A stretch of DNA of 64,000 nt from Alphaproteobacteria bacterium (GCA_019635875.1 JAHBYP010000001.1:992001-1056000), one strand, 5' to 3'. Positions 28,982 to 39,006 are shown, numbered from the stretch's first letter. Notes: generated by a model not told the origin, from the sequence alone. Program-made: numbers and translations.

Positions 28982-29580
28982 GCGCCGCGAACGATCTCGC
29001 GCGGCGCAACCGGCGCGTCGGCCTGATGGTCGCGACGGGCGCCGCCGCCATGCTCGGCCTGGCCTTCGCCTCGGTGCCGCTCTACGAGCTGTTCTGCAGG
29101 GTCACCGGCTTCGGCGGCACCACCCAGGTGGCGACCTCGGCGCCCGATCGCGTGCTGGAGCGCACGATGCGCGTGCGCTTCGACGCCAGCATGGACGGCA
29201 ACCTGCCGTGGAAGTTCGAGCCGCTGCAGCGCGAGGTCACGGTGCGGCTGGGCGAGGAGAAGCTGGTCTTCTACCGTGCCACCAACGTCTCGCAACGTCC
29301 GATCGTCGGCACCTCGACCTACAACGTGTTGCCCGATATCGCCGGCCAGTGGTTCAACAAGATCCAGTGCTTCTGCTTCACCGAGCAACTGCTGATGCCG
29401 GGTCAGAGCATAGAGATGCCGGTGGTGTTCTTCGTCGATCCCGACATGGCGAAGGAACGCCGCTACGACGGCGTCAGCACGATCACCTTGTCCTATACGT
29501 TCTTCGAGGCGCGCACCGACAAGGCGCGCGACATCCTGAGCCGGCTACCGGCCGCTGCTGATGTAAAAAGGGGTGGGTAA
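28978..29580 (+). CDS. ctaG: cytochrome c oxidase assembly protein CtaG/Cox11
   Basis: 200 residues. One N-terminal membrane helix, then a periplasmic beta domain with the copper-binding CFCFTEQ motif. It delivers copper to CuB of subunit I. The start is GTG 28978 in a GTGA overlap with the small gene upstream, pointing to translational coupling. Confidence 0.95.
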   Translation: MSAANDLARRNRRVGLMVATGAAAMLGLAFASVPLYELFCRVTGFGGTTQVATSAPDRVLERTMRVRFDASMDGNLPWKFEPLQREVTVRLGEEKLVFYRATNVSQRPIVGTSTYNVLPDIAGQWFNKIQCFCFTEQLLMPGQSIEMPVVFFVDPDMAKERRYDGVSTITLSYTFFEARTDKARDILSRLPAAADVKRGG

Positions 29581-29581
29581 G

Positions 29582-30454
29582 ATGGCCGCAGAAGCCCAGA
29601 AGCATCCGTATCACCTGGTCGATCCCAGCATCTGGCCGCTGGTCGGCACCGTGGGCGGCATCGCGCTGGCGTTCGGCGGCGTCATGTTCATGCATCCGGA
29701 CATCTTCGGCCAGGGATCCGCCGCCAGCATCAAGGCGCTGGGTGCCTGGAAGATCGCGCCCGGGCTGGCGCTGATCTTCATCACCATGTGGTTCTGGTGG
29801 CGCGACGTGATCCGCGAATCGCGCGTCAACCACACGCCTGTTGTGCAACTCGGCCTGCGCTACGGCATGATCCTGTTCATCTGCTCGGAAGTGTTCTTCT
29901 TCCTCGCCTTCTTCTGGGCTTTCTTTGACGCCTCGCTGTTCCCCGGCGCCGAGAACATGCCGGGCCGCACCAAGGTCACCGGCGGTATCTGGCCGCCCCA
30001 GGGCGTGCTGCCGTTCGACCCGTTCGACCTGCCGCTGATCAACACGCTGATCCTGCTGCTTTCGGGCACCACGGTGACCTGGGCGCACCACGCGATCCTC
30101 GAGGGCGACCAGAAGAACGCGGTGCGCGGCCTGCTGCTGACCGTTGTGCTGGGCATTTTCTTCACCGCCGTGCAGGCCTACGAGTACGCCCACGCCGCCT
30201 TCGGCTTCCGCGACGGCATCTACTCCTCGACCTTCTACCTGGCGACCGGCTTCCACGGCTTCCATGTGCTGGTCGGCACGATCTTCCTGATCGTCTGCCT
30301 GTTCCGGGCGATGGCCAACCATTTCAAGCCCGAGCAGCATTTCGGCTTCGAGGCGGCTGCCTGGTACTGGCACTTCGTCGACGTGGTCTGGCTGTTCCTG
30401 TTCTTCGCCATCTACTGGTGGGGACTGGGCAAGGCGATCCCGGCGGCGCACTGA
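29582..30454 (+). CDS. ctaE: cytochrome c oxidase subunit III
   Basis: 290 residues, seven helices. Characteristic runs include MILFICSEVFFFLAFFWAFF, TVTWAHHAI, and near the end GFEAAAWYWHFVDVVWLFLF. ATG 29582 sits one base after the ctaG stop, with a GGGGTGGG site upstream. A strong terminator follows. Confidence 0.97.
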   Translation: MAAEAQKHPYHLVDPSIWPLVGTVGGIALAFGGVMFMHPDIFGQGSAASIKALGAWKIAPGLALIFITMWFWWRDVIRESRVNHTPVVQLGLRYGMILFICSEVFFFLAFFWAFFDASLFPGAENMPGRTKVTGGIWPPQGVLPFDPFDLPLINTLILLLSGTTVTWAHHAILEGDQKNAVRGLLLTVVLGIFFTAVQAYEYAHAAFGFRDGIYSSTFYLATGFHGFHVLVGTIFLIVCLFRAMANHFKPEQHFGFEAAAWYWHFVDVVWLFLFFAIYWWGLGKAIPAAH

Positions 30455-30477
30455 CGCGCCGCGCTATCGGCAACGCG

Positions 30478-30508
30478 ACGACGCCGGCCGCGAGGCCGGC
30501 GTCGTTTT
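30478..30508 (+). terminator. rho-independent terminator after ctaE
   Basis: A perfect 12-bp stem (30478-30489 with 30494-30505), a GCGA tetraloop of the GNRA kind, then TTTT. It ends the structural part of the oxidase operon or attenuates into DUF983 and surf1. Confidence 0.9.
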
Positions 30509-30551
30509 CATTTCTGCCTTCTCCCTCGGGGGGAAGTGTAGGAGGAACCAG

Positions 30552-30926
30552 ATGTCCGACGACTGGCCACCATTGTCGCCTCTCTCGACCGGCCTTGCCG
30601 GGCGCTGCCCGCGCTGCGGCAAGGGCGGCCTGTTCGACGGCGTCCTGAAGATTCGCGATGCCTGTCCCGAATGCGGCCTCGACCTGCGCGGCCACGATGC
30701 CGGCGACGGCCCGGCGGTGTTCGTGATCCTCGGCCTGGGCGCGGTGATGATGGGCCTGGTGCTGTGGGTCGAGTTCCGCTTCGAGCCGCCGGTCTGGGTG
30801 CATCTCGTGCTGTGGACGCCGCTGGTGATCGCGCTGACCATCCTGCCGCTGCGGCTGATCAAGGGCGTCCTTGTGGCGCAGCAGTACCACCACCGCTCGA
30901 CGGCGGGCGAGGATGGCCCTACATGA
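30552..30926 (+). CDS. DUF983 family protein
   Basis: 124 residues. An N-terminal zinc-ribbon-like CPRCGKGGLFDG ... CPECGLDL (four Cys) is followed by two membrane helices. DUF983 genes sit by oxidase operons in alphaproteobacteria; function unknown, possibly assembly. AGGAGGAACCAG precedes the ATG. The stop overlaps the surf1 start (ATGA). Confidence 0.9.
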   Translation: MSDDWPPLSPLSTGLAGRCPRCGKGGLFDGVLKIRDACPECGLDLRGHDAGDGPAVFVILGLGAVMMGLVLWVEFRFEPPVWVHLVLWTPLVIALTILPLRLIKGVLVAQQYHHRSTAGEDGPT

Positions 30927-31684
30927 GCCTCATGCGCGATTTCAAGCCGTCCCTTTGGCCCACGATCTTCAGCGTCCCGGCCTTCCTGATCATGCTCGGG
31001 CTCGGCGTCTGGCAGCTGCAGCGCATGGAGTGGAAGAACGACCTGATCGCGCGCCTGCAGAGCCGCATGACCATGGCGCCGCTCGATGTGGCCGGGGTCG
31101 GCGCCGATCCGAAGGCCGCCGAGTACCGCAAGGTCCGGCTCACCGGCACCTTCCTGCACGACAAGGAACTGCACCTGCTGGCGCGCAGCCTGAACCGCAA
31201 CGTCGGCCTGCAGATCGTCACCCCGCTGCGCCTGGAGTCGGGCGAGGTCGTGCTGTTCAACCGCGGCTGGATACCGGAGCGCCTGAAGGATCCGGCGCAG
31301 CGCGCGGCCGGTCAGGTGCCCGGCGTGGTCACCGTCGAGGGTGTCGTGCGCCTGAGCGAAGCCGGCCTGCAGAGCTGGTTCGTCCCCGAGAACAAGCCCG
31401 AGCGCAATGTCTGGCTGACCATGGATGTCGCCACGATGCGGCGAGCCGCGGGTCTCGCCGAGGCGCCGTCCGTGAAGGCCGATGCCTGGTTCGTCGCCGC
31501 CGATGCCGCGGCCAACCCCGGCGGCTTCCCGATCGGCGGCCAGACGCGGGTCAACCTGCCTAACGACCACCTGCAGTACTCGATCACCTGGTTCCTGCTG
31601 GCGCTGACCCTGGTCGGCGTCTACATCGCCTACCATTGGCGCCGCGGCCGACCCACGCCGCCGCCGGTGCCGGAACGTGGGTGA
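30923..31684 (+). CDS. surf1: SURF1 family oxidase assembly protein
   Basis: 253 residues with a helix at each end (about 13-31 and 218-238) and a periplasmic domain between. Typical pieces are LGVWQLQRMEWKNDLI, RKVRLTGTF and FNRGWIPE. SURF1 assists heme A insertion into subunit I. It overlaps DUF983 by 4 bases. In many alphaproteobacteria thrC follows closely; here an 8.5-kb block intervenes. Confidence 0.95.
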   Translation: MSLMRDFKPSLWPTIFSVPAFLIMLGLGVWQLQRMEWKNDLIARLQSRMTMAPLDVAGVGADPKAAEYRKVRLTGTFLHDKELHLLARSLNRNVGLQIVTPLRLESGEVVLFNRGWIPERLKDPAQRAAGQVPGVVTVEGVVRLSEAGLQSWFVPENKPERNVWLTMDVATMRRAAGLAEAPSVKADAWFVAADAAANPGGFPIGGQTRVNLPNDHLQYSITWFLLALTLVGVYIAYHWRRGRPTPPPVPERG

Positions 31685-31686
31685 GA

Positions 31687-31711
31687 ATCGCTGCCTCGTG
31701 GCGGCAGCGCG
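31687..31711. terminator. weak hairpin between surf1 and the converging ABC operon
   Basis: CGCTGCC (31689-31695), a 7-base loop, GGCAGCG (31703-31709). It lies 5 bases after the surf1 stop and 16 before the ABC gene stop. No U-run, so the terminator call is tentative. Confidence 0.35.
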
Positions 31712-31724
31712 ATCGTGTCGCCGC

Positions 31725-32687
31725 TCAGGCGGTCAGCGGGAAGTGGCACGCCACCTGGTGGCCTGGCGCGATCTCGGTCGGCTCCGGCACCTCGGCGGCG
31801 CAGCGGGCCTCGGCCCGCGGACAGCGTGTGCGAAAGCGGCAGCCGCTCGGCGGGGCCATCGGTGAGGGCAGGTCGGAGGCGGTGAGCCTGACCTGCTTGA
31901 CCGGCTGCGTCGGATCCGGCACCGGAATCGCGCTCAGCAGCGCAGCCGTGTAGGGGTGCGCCGGAGCCCGGTACAGCGCCTCGGACGGCGCCAGCTCGCA
32001 GATCCGGCCGAGATACATCACCGCGACCCGGTCGGAGACGTTCTTCACCACAGCCAGATCGTGCGAGATGAACAGCATGGTGAGCCCCATGCGCGCCTTC
32101 ATCTCGCGCAGGAGGTTGAGGATCTGCGCCTGCACCGAGACATCGAGCGCCGATACCGGCTCGTCGCAGATCAGCAGCGACGGTTCCAGGATCAGCGCCC
32201 GGGCGATCGAGATGCGCTGGCATTGCCCGCCGGAGAACTCGTGCGGCCGGCGATCGAGCGCCAGCGCCGGCTCCAGGCCGACCGCCTCGAGCATCGCCGC
32301 GACCCGCGGGCCGATCTCCGGTTTTGGCAGCAGGCGGTTCACGCGCAGCGGCGCGGCGACGATGTCGGCGACATCGTGGCGCGGATTGAGCGAGGCGATC
32401 GGGTCCTGGAAGATCATCTGCAGCTTGGGCCGCAGGCGGCGCAGCGCCGCTCCCGATTGCCGCGCAAGGTCGGTGCCCTCGAACCACACCTCGCCGCCGG
32501 TCGGCGGCGGCAGCTGCATCAGGGCGCGCGCCGCCGACGACTTGCCGCAGCCGGACTCGCCGACCAGTCCCAGCGTCTCGCCGCGAAGGATGTCGAAGCT
32601 GATGCCGGAGACGGCATGCACGGTGCGTCCGTCCGGCACGCCGAACTCGACGGTGAGCTCGCGTACGCTGAGCAGCGGCGCGGTCAC
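31725..32687 (-). CDS. peptide ABC transporter ATP-binding protein (DppF/OppF type)
   Basis: 320 residues. Walker [10 protein letters not shown], signature SGGQCQRISIARAL (Cys in place of the usual Arg), Walker B LLICDEPVSALD, and the C-terminal oligopeptide-type domain with a Cys group (GCRFRTRCPRAEARC ... ACHFP). The start is GTG 32687 in a GTGA overlap with the upstream ATPase gene, so the two are coupled. Last gene of a five-gene importer operon. Confidence 0.93.
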   Translation of the reverse strand: MTAPLLSVRELTVEFGVPDGRTVHAVSGISFDILRGETLGLVGESGCGKSSAARALMQLPPPTGGEVWFEGTDLARQSGAALRRLRPKLQMIFQDPIASLNPRHDVADIVAAPLRVNRLLPKPEIGPRVAAMLEAVGLEPALALDRRPHEFSGGQCQRISIARALILEPSLLICDEPVSALDVSVQAQILNLLREMKARMGLTMLFISHDLAVVKNVSDRVAVMYLGRICELAPSEALYRAPAHPYTAALLSAIPVPDPTQPVKQVRLTASDLPSPMAPPSGCRFRTRCPRAEARCAAEVPEPTEIAPGHQVACHFPLTA

Positions 32688-33655
32688 GACGCAGCCCCGA
32701 GCGGGTGCCAGCAGGCGAAGGCATGCCCATCGCCGGTCAGCGCCGGCGCCCGCTGGCGGCAATCGTCGGCGGCGTAGCGGCAGCGCGGAGCGAAACGGCA
32801 GCCGGGCGGCGGGTCGATCAGCTCCGGCGGCCGCCCGGCGATGGTCTCGAGCGGCGTGTGCGGCGGATCGGCGAGGCGCGGGATCGAGCGCAGCAGCGCC
32901 TCGGTGTAGGGCATGCGGGTGTCGGCGAACAGCGTCGTCGTCGCGGCGCGCTCGACGATGCGCCCGGCATACATCACCGCCACCTCGTCGGTATGGCCGG
33001 CGACGACGCCGAGATCGTGGGTGATCAGGATCATGGCCATGTGGCGCTCGCGCTGCTGGCGTGCAAGCAGGTCGAGGATCTCGGCCTGCACGGTCACGTC
33101 GAGCGCCGTGGTCGGCTCGTCGGCGATCAGCAGGGCGGGCTCGCAGCTGATGGCGATGGCGATGGCGACGCGCTGGCGCATGCCGCCCGAAAGCTGGTGC
33201 GGGTAGTGGTCGACGCGCCGGGCCGGCTCCGGGATGCCCACCGCGGTGCACAGCTCGACGGCGCGATCGCGCGCGGCGCGTCGGGTCAATCCCATGTGCC
33301 AGGTCAGCGACTCGACGATCTGCGCGCCGCAGGTCATCACCGGGTTCAGCGACGTCATCGGATCCTGGAAGATCATCGCCATGTGGCGGCCACGCACCTG
33401 GCGCAGCTGGCGCTCGGAGAGGCGGCGCAGGTCGCGGCCGTCGAACAGCACGCGGCTGTCGGGCGGCACCTGGGCGTTGGACGGCAGCAGGCTCATGATG
33501 GTGCGCGACAGCACCGACTTGCCGCAGCCGCTCTCGCCGACGATGCCCAGGGTCCGTCCGCGCTCGAGCGAGAAGGAGACGCCGTCGACCGCCCGCACCC
33601 GGCCGCGTGGCGTATGGAAGTGCGTGTGCAGGTCTTCGACCGCGAGCAGCGGCAT
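32684..33655 (-). CDS. peptide ABC transporter ATP-binding protein (DppD/OppD type)
   Basis: 323 residues. Walker [12 protein letters not shown], signature [15 protein letters not shown], Walker [13 protein letters not shown], and the C-terminal Cys-containing domain ([15 protein letters not shown]). ATG 33655 is chosen over the longer frame (to 33739), which would overlap the permease gene deeply. It starts 5 bases after the permease stop. Confidence 0.93.
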   Translation of the reverse strand: MPLLAVEDLHTHFHTPRGRVRAVDGVSFSLERGRTLGIVGESGCGKSVLSRTIMSLLPSNAQVPPDSRVLFDGRDLRRLSERQLRQVRGRHMAMIFQDPMTSLNPVMTCGAQIVESLTWHMGLTRRAARDRAVELCTAVGIPEPARRVDHYPHQLSGGMRQRVAIAIAISCEPALLIADEPTTALDVTVQAEILDLLARQQRERHMAMILITHDLGVVAGHTDEVAVMYAGRIVERAATTTLFADTRMPYTEALLRSIPRLADPPHTPLETIAGRPPELIDPPPGCRFAPRCRYAADDCRQRAPALTGDGHAFACWHPLGAAS

Positions 33656-33660
33656 GGAAC

Positions 33661-34590
33661 TCACAGCCTGCTCTCGCGGGGATCGATCAGGCTGCGCAAG
33701 CGGTCGCCGATCAGGTTGAAGGACAGCACCGTGAGGCACATCGCGGCCGCCGGGATCATGGTGACGTGCGGCGCCTGGTCGAGCAGCTCGCGGCCTTCCT
33801 CGATCATCGTGCCCCAGCTCGGCGTCGGCGGCGGCACCGACAGGCCGAGGAAGCTCAGCGTGCCCTCGGCGACGATCAGGACGGCGACCAGAAGCATGGC
33901 GAAGACCAGCAGCGGCATCAGCACGTTGGGCACGATCTCGCGCACCAGGATATAGAGGTCGGAGGCGCCCATCGCCTTGGCCGCGAGCACGAACTCCCGG
34001 CCCGCCAGGCTGAGCGTATTGGCGCGCGCGACGCGGGCCGAGGCCGGCACGGACAGGAAGCCGAGCGCGAGGATCAGGTTCAAGAGCGACGGGCCGAGGT
34101 AGAAGGTGATCGCCAGCAGCAGCACCAGCGCCGGGAAGGCCAGGATGATGTCCATCGCGGCCACCACCGCGCCCTCGACCCGGCCACGATAGTAGCCGGC
34201 GAGCACGCCGAGCGCGCCGCCGACCAGCAGGCCGATCAGCGGCGACAGCAGGCCGATCAGCAGCGAGACGCGGGCGCCGTGCACCAGCCTCGAGAGAATG
34301 TCGCGGCCGAGATTGTCGGTGCCGAGCAGGTAGCGGAACTCGCTGAACTCGGTTTCGCCGGAGAGCTCGATCTCGCCGACCGTGCCGGGCATCGCCGCCC
34401 GGTTGATGAAGTCGATGGTCTCGGGTGCCGGCATCGGCCAGAAGTCCGCGGTCGCCGCGCCGAACGCGACCAGGCCGATCCAGAACACCGGCAACCAGAA
34501 GCGCAGTCCGAGGCCCCGGCGGCGTCGACGGCGCACGGCCAGCCCCTCGGCCTCGCCGCTGGCGATCCGGTCGATGGCCGCCTCAACCAT
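33661..34590 (-). CDS. peptide ABC transporter permease (DppC type)
   Basis: 309 residues, about six membrane helices. The binding-protein-dependent transport loop is EFVLAAKAMGASDLYILVREIVPN, and GTDNLGRDILSRLVHGARVSL is typical of DppC. It overlaps the DppB gene by 8 bases. The Arg-rich N-terminus (RRRRRRG) is on the cytoplasmic side. Confidence 0.93.
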   Translation of the reverse strand: MVEAAIDRIASGEAEGLAVRRRRRRGLGLRFWLPVFWIGLVAFGAATADFWPMPAPETIDFINRAAMPGTVGEIELSGETEFSEFRYLLGTDNLGRDILSRLVHGARVSLLIGLLSPLIGLLVGGALGVLAGYYRGRVEGAVVAAMDIILAFPALVLLLAITFYLGPSLLNLILALGFLSVPASARVARANTLSLAGREFVLAAKAMGASDLYILVREIVPNVLMPLLVFAMLLVAVLIVAEGTLSFLGLSVPPPTPSWGTMIEEGRELLDQAPHVTMIPAAAMCLTVLSFNLIGDRLRSLIDPRESRL

Positions 34591-35536
34591 CGCGCCCGCC
34601 CACCCGGATGCGCGGGTCGAGGAAGCTGTAGGTCAGGTCGACCAGGAAGTTGATCACCACGTAGGCGACGGCGATGAACAGGATGCAGCCCTGGACCACC
34701 ACGTAGTCGCGGCTGAAGATCCCCGTCAGGAGCAGCCGGCCGATGCCGGGCAGGGCGAAGATCGACTCGATGATCAGCGTGCCGCCGATCAGCGCACCGA
34801 TCTGCAGGCCGAGAATCGTGATCAGGCTGAACGACGACGGCCGCAGCGCATGGCGCAACAGGATGCGCCAGGCTGGCAGGCCCTTGGCCCGGGCCATGGC
34901 GATGAAATCCTCCTGCAGCGTCATGATCATGTCGTTGCGCAGCAGCCGCATCAGCGTCACCCATTCGATCAGCGCGATCGACAGCGCCGGCAGGGCGAAG
35001 GTGCGCAGATTGCCCCACAGGCTCTCGGACAGCGGCACGTAGCCGGTCGCCGGCAGCCAGCCGAGCCGCAGCGCGACGGTGAAGATCAGCACCAGCGCCA
35101 TGACGAAGGGAGGGATCGAGATCATGGCGAAGCCGGCCAGGGTGACGGCGTTGTCGATCCAGCGGTTCTGCCGGTAGGCGCACAGCACGCCGAGCGGCAC
35201 CGCCAGCGCCACGGCGATCACCTGCGCCAGCACCATCAGCTCGATGGTCACCGGCAGGCGACCGAGGATCGCCTCGCCGACCGGTTCCGAGGTACGCAGC
35301 GAGATGCCGAGGTCGCCCTGCGCCAGCGCCGCCAGCCAGTCGCCGTAGCGCACCAGGATCGGCCGATCGAGGCCGAGCTGCTGGCGCACCGCCTCGACCT
35401 CGGCCGGGCTCGCCGTGTCGCCGACGATCAGATAGGCGATGTCGCCCGGCAGCAGGGCCACGAGCAGGAAGGTCAATGTCGTCACCGCGGCGACGACAAA
35501 GACCAGCCTGAGCAGCTTGCGGCCCAGATAGCGCAT
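34583..35536 (-). CDS. peptide ABC transporter permease (DppB type)
   Basis: 317 residues, six membrane helices. The N-terminal MRYLGRKLLRLVFVVAAVTTLTF and the EAA-type loop FIAMARAKGLPAWRILLRHALR place it as DppB. It starts 31 bases downstream of the binding-protein gene. Confidence 0.94.
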   Translation of the reverse strand: MRYLGRKLLRLVFVVAAVTTLTFLLVALLPGDIAYLIVGDTASPAEVEAVRQQLGLDRPILVRYGDWLAALAQGDLGISLRTSEPVGEAILGRLPVTIELMVLAQVIAVALAVPLGVLCAYRQNRWIDNAVTLAGFAMISIPPFVMALVLIFTVALRLGWLPATGYVPLSESLWGNLRTFALPALSIALIEWVTLMRLLRNDMIMTLQEDFIAMARAKGLPAWRILLRHALRPSSFSLITILGLQIGALIGGTLIIESIFALPGIGRLLLTGIFSRDYVVVQGCILFIAVAYVVINFLVDLTYSFLDPRIRVGGRDG

Positions 35537-35567
35537 GCGCGGGTGCGGCCTCGGCCTGCCGGGGCGG

Positions 35568-37103
35568 CTATTCGAACCAGGCGAACCGAACGTCCACGAT
35601 GCCCTGGTACAGCGGCCTCAGTCCCTTGAGGTTCTTCTTGGCGATGGCGTTGTGGGTGCGCCCCGATGCCCACAGGATCGGCGCATCCTGGTTCATCTTG
35701 CGCACCACTGCGCACATCGTCGTCTTGCGCGCCTCCGGCGTCGCAGCGGTGCGCATGGCGAGCAGCAGCTTGTCCATCTCCTCGTTCTTGTAGTGCGCCA
35801 GGTTGTACGGGCTCTTCGAGTGGAGCAGCGCGAAGAGCTGCGGGCCGATGTCGCCGGCGTCGGCGATGCGCCAGCCGGCCATCTGATAGTCGTTCTTGAA
35901 CACGGTGCCGACGAAGGCGAGCTGGTCCATCGGCTTCAGCTTGACGGTGATGCCGGCGCGCTTGGCCAGCTGCTGCCACAGCAGGCCGTACTCGCGACCG
36001 CGCTGCGTCGCGGTGTGCATCAGCTCGACCTCGATCGGCTTGCCGATCTCGCCGACCAGCTTCCTGGCGTCGGCGAACTTGCCATCGCCGAGATAGCCGG
36101 CATCGCACTTGCCTTCGTCGTTGAAGCCGGTCCGGGTGACCACCTGCGTGTTCTGCAGCTGCGATTCGACGTAGTACTTCTGGTCCCACACCATGCTGAG
36201 TGCGCGGCGCACGCGCACATCGTCGAGCGGCGGCTTGGAGTTGTTGAGGAAGAGGATGCCGCCGCCCTCGCCGTTGCGGCTGTACACCGTCAGCTTCGGA
36301 TCGCTCCTCGCCTGGACGATGGAATGGCCACGGTCGGTCCAGGTGACGTCGATCTCGCCGGACTGCAGCGCGGCGAAGCGGGTCTGCTGGTCGGGCAACA
36401 GCTTGAAGACGATCTGGTCGAAGTGGACCTTGGCGTCCTTGTTCCAGTAGTTCGGGTTGCGCTCGACGACCACCTTGTCGCCGCCGCGCCACTCCTTGAA
36501 GCGGTACGGGCCGGTGCCGACCGGATGGCGATTCATGGTGTCGGCGGCGACCGCCTTGGCTGACGGGACGAAGCAGCACAGGGCGAAGGCCGACAGGCCG
36601 TCGCGCATCGGCAGCCAGCGGTGCCTCAGGTTGAGCCGCACGGTGTGGTCGTCGACCTTCACCGCCTCCTTGATCGGTGCAATGAACTGCAGGCCGACAT
36701 ACTTGCTGGCCGGATCGAGGATGCGGTTGTAGTGCGTGACCACGTCGTCGGCGGTGAAGTCGCTGCCGTCGTGGAACTTGACGCCCTTGCGCAACTTGAA
36801 GGTGTAGGAGAGGCCGTCTTCCGCCTCGGTCATCGACTCGGCCAGTTCGCCGACCAGCTTGCCGTCGGCGTCATAGGACATCAGCCGGTCGACCATGGTC
36901 AGCATGACGGAGGCCGGCGCCTCGCCGAGCACCCGGCCCTTGACCGCGTCGAAGCCGGTCGGCTCCTGCTCGATGCCGACCGTCAGGACCTTGTCGGCCG
37001 CCTGGGCCGCTCCGGCCGTCAGCGCCGCCGCACCGGCCAGCAAGGCGCCGATCGTCACCACGCGACCGACTCGCACCACTCGAATCCAAGTGTTCAACAT
37101 CAT
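35568..37103 (-). CDS. periplasmic peptide-binding protein of the ABC importer
   Basis: 511 residues, SBP family 5. A Sec signal ends near AQAADK (about residue 37), then VGIEQEPTGFDAV and the FNNSKPPLDDVRVRRALSM block of the peptide/nickel binding family. It delivers a peptide or similar ligand to the permeases. Start ATG 37103 with GGGAGGACGACC (a second ATG follows). First gene of the operon; an M32 carboxypeptidase gene is divergent from it, in line with peptide use. Confidence 0.93.
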   Translation of the reverse strand: MMLNTWIRVVRVGRVVTIGALLAGAAALTAGAAQAADKVLTVGIEQEPTGFDAVKGRVLGEAPASVMLTMVDRLMSYDADGKLVGELAESMTEAEDGLSYTFKLRKGVKFHDGSDFTADDVVTHYNRILDPASKYVGLQFIAPIKEAVKVDDHTVRLNLRHRWLPMRDGLSAFALCCFVPSAKAVAADTMNRHPVGTGPYRFKEWRGGDKVVVERNPNYWNKDAKVHFDQIVFKLLPDQQTRFAALQSGEIDVTWTDRGHSIVQARSDPKLTVYSRNGEGGGILFLNNSKPPLDDVRVRRALSMVWDQKYYVESQLQNTQVVTRTGFNDEGKCDAGYLGDGKFADARKLVGEIGKPIEVELMHTATQRGREYGLLWQQLAKRAGITVKLKPMDQLAFVGTVFKNDYQMAGWRIADAGDIGPQLFALLHSKSPYNLAHYKNEEMDKLLLAMRTAATPEARKTTMCAVVRKMNQDAPILWASGRTHNAIAKKNLKGLRPLYQGIVDVRFAWFE

Positions 37104-37292
37104 GGTCGTCCTCCCTGGTGTCCGCGGTCATGGCCCTGACCGTCGGTCTTGATTGGCGTCGATCATACGGTGCTTGTAGGGTCGACGCAAAGCCGCCACG
37201 GGCACTGACACAAAGGTGATGGTCGTTCAGCGACCGCCCCTGGCCCCAGCATCCTGGCCGGCAGGCGTGGTAGCGACTGAACCGGAGTGCCC

Positions 37293-38792
37293 ATGACACC
37301 GTCGAATTCCTACACCCAGCTCGAAGCGCGCTTCCGGCGCCTGTCGCTGATCGGCGGGGCGCAGGCGATCCTCGGCTGGGATCGCTCGGTGATGATGCCG
37401 ACCGGCAGCGCTGAAGACCGCGCCGAGCAATCCGCCGCGCTGGGCGTGATCGCGCACGAGCTGATCTCGGCGCCCGAGGTCGGCGATCTGCTGGCCTCGG
37501 CCGAGCAGCGCACGGCCGATCTCGACGCCTGGCAGCTCGCCAACCTGCGCGAGATGCGCCGGCAATGGGTGCACGGCACGGCGCTGACCGCCGATCTCGT
37601 CGAGCGGCGCACGCGGGCGATCTCGCGCGCCGAGATGGCGTGGCGCGAGGCCAAGGCCCGGAACGACTACGCCGCGCTGCTGCCGCACCTGCAGGCCGTG
37701 CTCGACGTCACGCGCGAGGCGGGGCAGGCGAAGGCGGCCAGGCTCGGCTGCTCGCTCTACGAGGCGCTGCTCGACGAGTACGAGCCCGATGGCCGCACGG
37801 CGCGCATCGATGCGCTGTTCGCCGATCTCGAGGCCTTCCTGCCGCCGCTGCTCGGCGAGGTGCTGGAGCGCCAGGCCGCGCGGCCGGCGCCGCTGCCGCT
37901 CGAAGGCCCGTTCCCGATCGAGACGCAGCGCGCGCTCGGCCTGGAGATGATGAAGGCGGTGGGCTTCGACTTCGCCCGCGGCCGCCTCGACGTCTCGGCG
38001 CATCCCTTCACCGGCGGCACGCCCGACGACGTGCGCATCACCACGCGCTACGACGAGGCCGACTTCGCCCGTGCCCTGATGGGCGTGCTGCACGAGACCG
38101 GCCACGCGATGTACGAGGCCGGCCTGCCGGCGCACTGGCGGCACCAGCCGGTGGGCGCCTCGCGCGGCATGGCGATCCACGAATCGCAGTCGCTGCTGCT
38201 GGAGATGCAGGCCTGCCGCGGCCGCGCCTTCATCGACTTCGCCGCCCCGCGCATGGCCGCCGCCTTCGGCGGCAAAGGCGCGGCGTGGAGCGCCGACAAC
38301 ATCCATCGGCTCTACACCGTGGTGAAGCCCGGCTTCATCCGCGTGGACGCCGACGAGGTGACGTATCCGCTGCACGTGATCCTGCGCTACCGGCTCGAGC
38401 GCGCGATGATCGCCGGCGACCTCAAGCTCGCCGACCTGCCCGGCGCGTGGAACGAGGGCATGGAGAAATCGCTGGGCGTGCGGCCCCCCACCGACACCCT
38501 GGGCTGCCTGCAGGACATCCACTGGCCCGACGGCGGCTGGGGCTATTTTCCAACCTACACCATGGGCGCGCTGGCCGCGGCCCAGCTGTTCGCCGCCGCC
38601 CGGGCGGCCGATCCCGACATCGAGCCCGGCCTGGCGCGCGGCGACTTCGCGCCGCTCTACCGCTGGCTGCGCGAAACCGTGCACAGCCAGGGCTCGCTGC
38701 TGTCGACCGATGCACTGCTGGAACAGGCCACAGGCGCGCCGCTGGGCACGGCGGCGTTCAAGGCGCATCTGAAGACGCGGTATCTGCCTTAG
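37293..38792 (+). CDS. M32 family carboxypeptidase (Taq type)
   Basis: 499 residues. Zinc motif LHETGHAMYEAG (HExxH), then HESQSLLLEMQ with the third ligand and DADEVTYPLHVILRY. It removes residues from peptide C-termini in the cytoplasm. ATG 37293 has CCGGAG upstream; GTG 37287 is also in frame. It is divergent from the peptide importer, which fits a peptide catabolism unit. The last 190 bases are repeated in broken form at 39004-39193. Confidence 0.95.
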   Translation: MTPSNSYTQLEARFRRLSLIGGAQAILGWDRSVMMPTGSAEDRAEQSAALGVIAHELISAPEVGDLLASAEQRTADLDAWQLANLREMRRQWVHGTALTADLVERRTRAISRAEMAWREAKARNDYAALLPHLQAVLDVTREAGQAKAARLGCSLYEALLDEYEPDGRTARIDALFADLEAFLPPLLGEVLERQAARPAPLPLEGPFPIETQRALGLEMMKAVGFDFARGRLDVSAHPFTGGTPDDVRITTRYDEADFARALMGVLHETGHAMYEAGLPAHWRHQPVGASRGMAIHESQSLLLEMQACRGRAFIDFAAPRMAAAFGGKGAAWSADNIHRLYTVVKPGFIRVDADEVTYPLHVILRYRLERAMIAGDLKLADLPGAWNEGMEKSLGVRPPTDTLGCLQDIHWPDGGWGYFPTYTMGALAAAQLFAAARAADPDIEPGLARGDFAPLYRWLRETVHSQGSLLSTDALLEQATGAPLGTAAFKAHLKTRYLP

Positions 38793-38823
38793 CGGCGTTC
38801 ACTTCTTTCCCTGAACGCTGCGG

Positions 38824-39006
38824 TCAGGTTTGGCTTTCAACGTCACCGGCGTGGTCGGCCCGCTCGGCCGCCGCACGACGTTCACCTACGCCAACGGCAT
38901 CGACCTGCTCGCCGTCAGCCAGATCACCGAGGGCGGCTTCGCCACGGTGCTGGGTCAGTACACCTACAACTACCTGCACCGGCCGCTGACGTACACCGAC
39001 GCGGCG
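38824..39006 (+). pseudogene. YD/Rhs-repeat fragment
   Basis: The frame contains VVGPLGRRTTFTYANGIDLL, then VSQITEGGFATVLGQYTYNY and LHRPLTYTDAAG, which is the RHS/YD-repeat pattern of large surface or polymorphic-toxin proteins. Only about 55 residues exist, without a start region, and the frame runs into the duplicated peptidase tail. It is a scrap of an Rhs-like gene not otherwise present in the window. Confidence 0.7.

Noticed and set aside
32705..33955. 416-codon plus-strand frame under the ABC transporter genes
   Set aside because: It overlaps two securely identified ATPase genes and shows only shadow composition.
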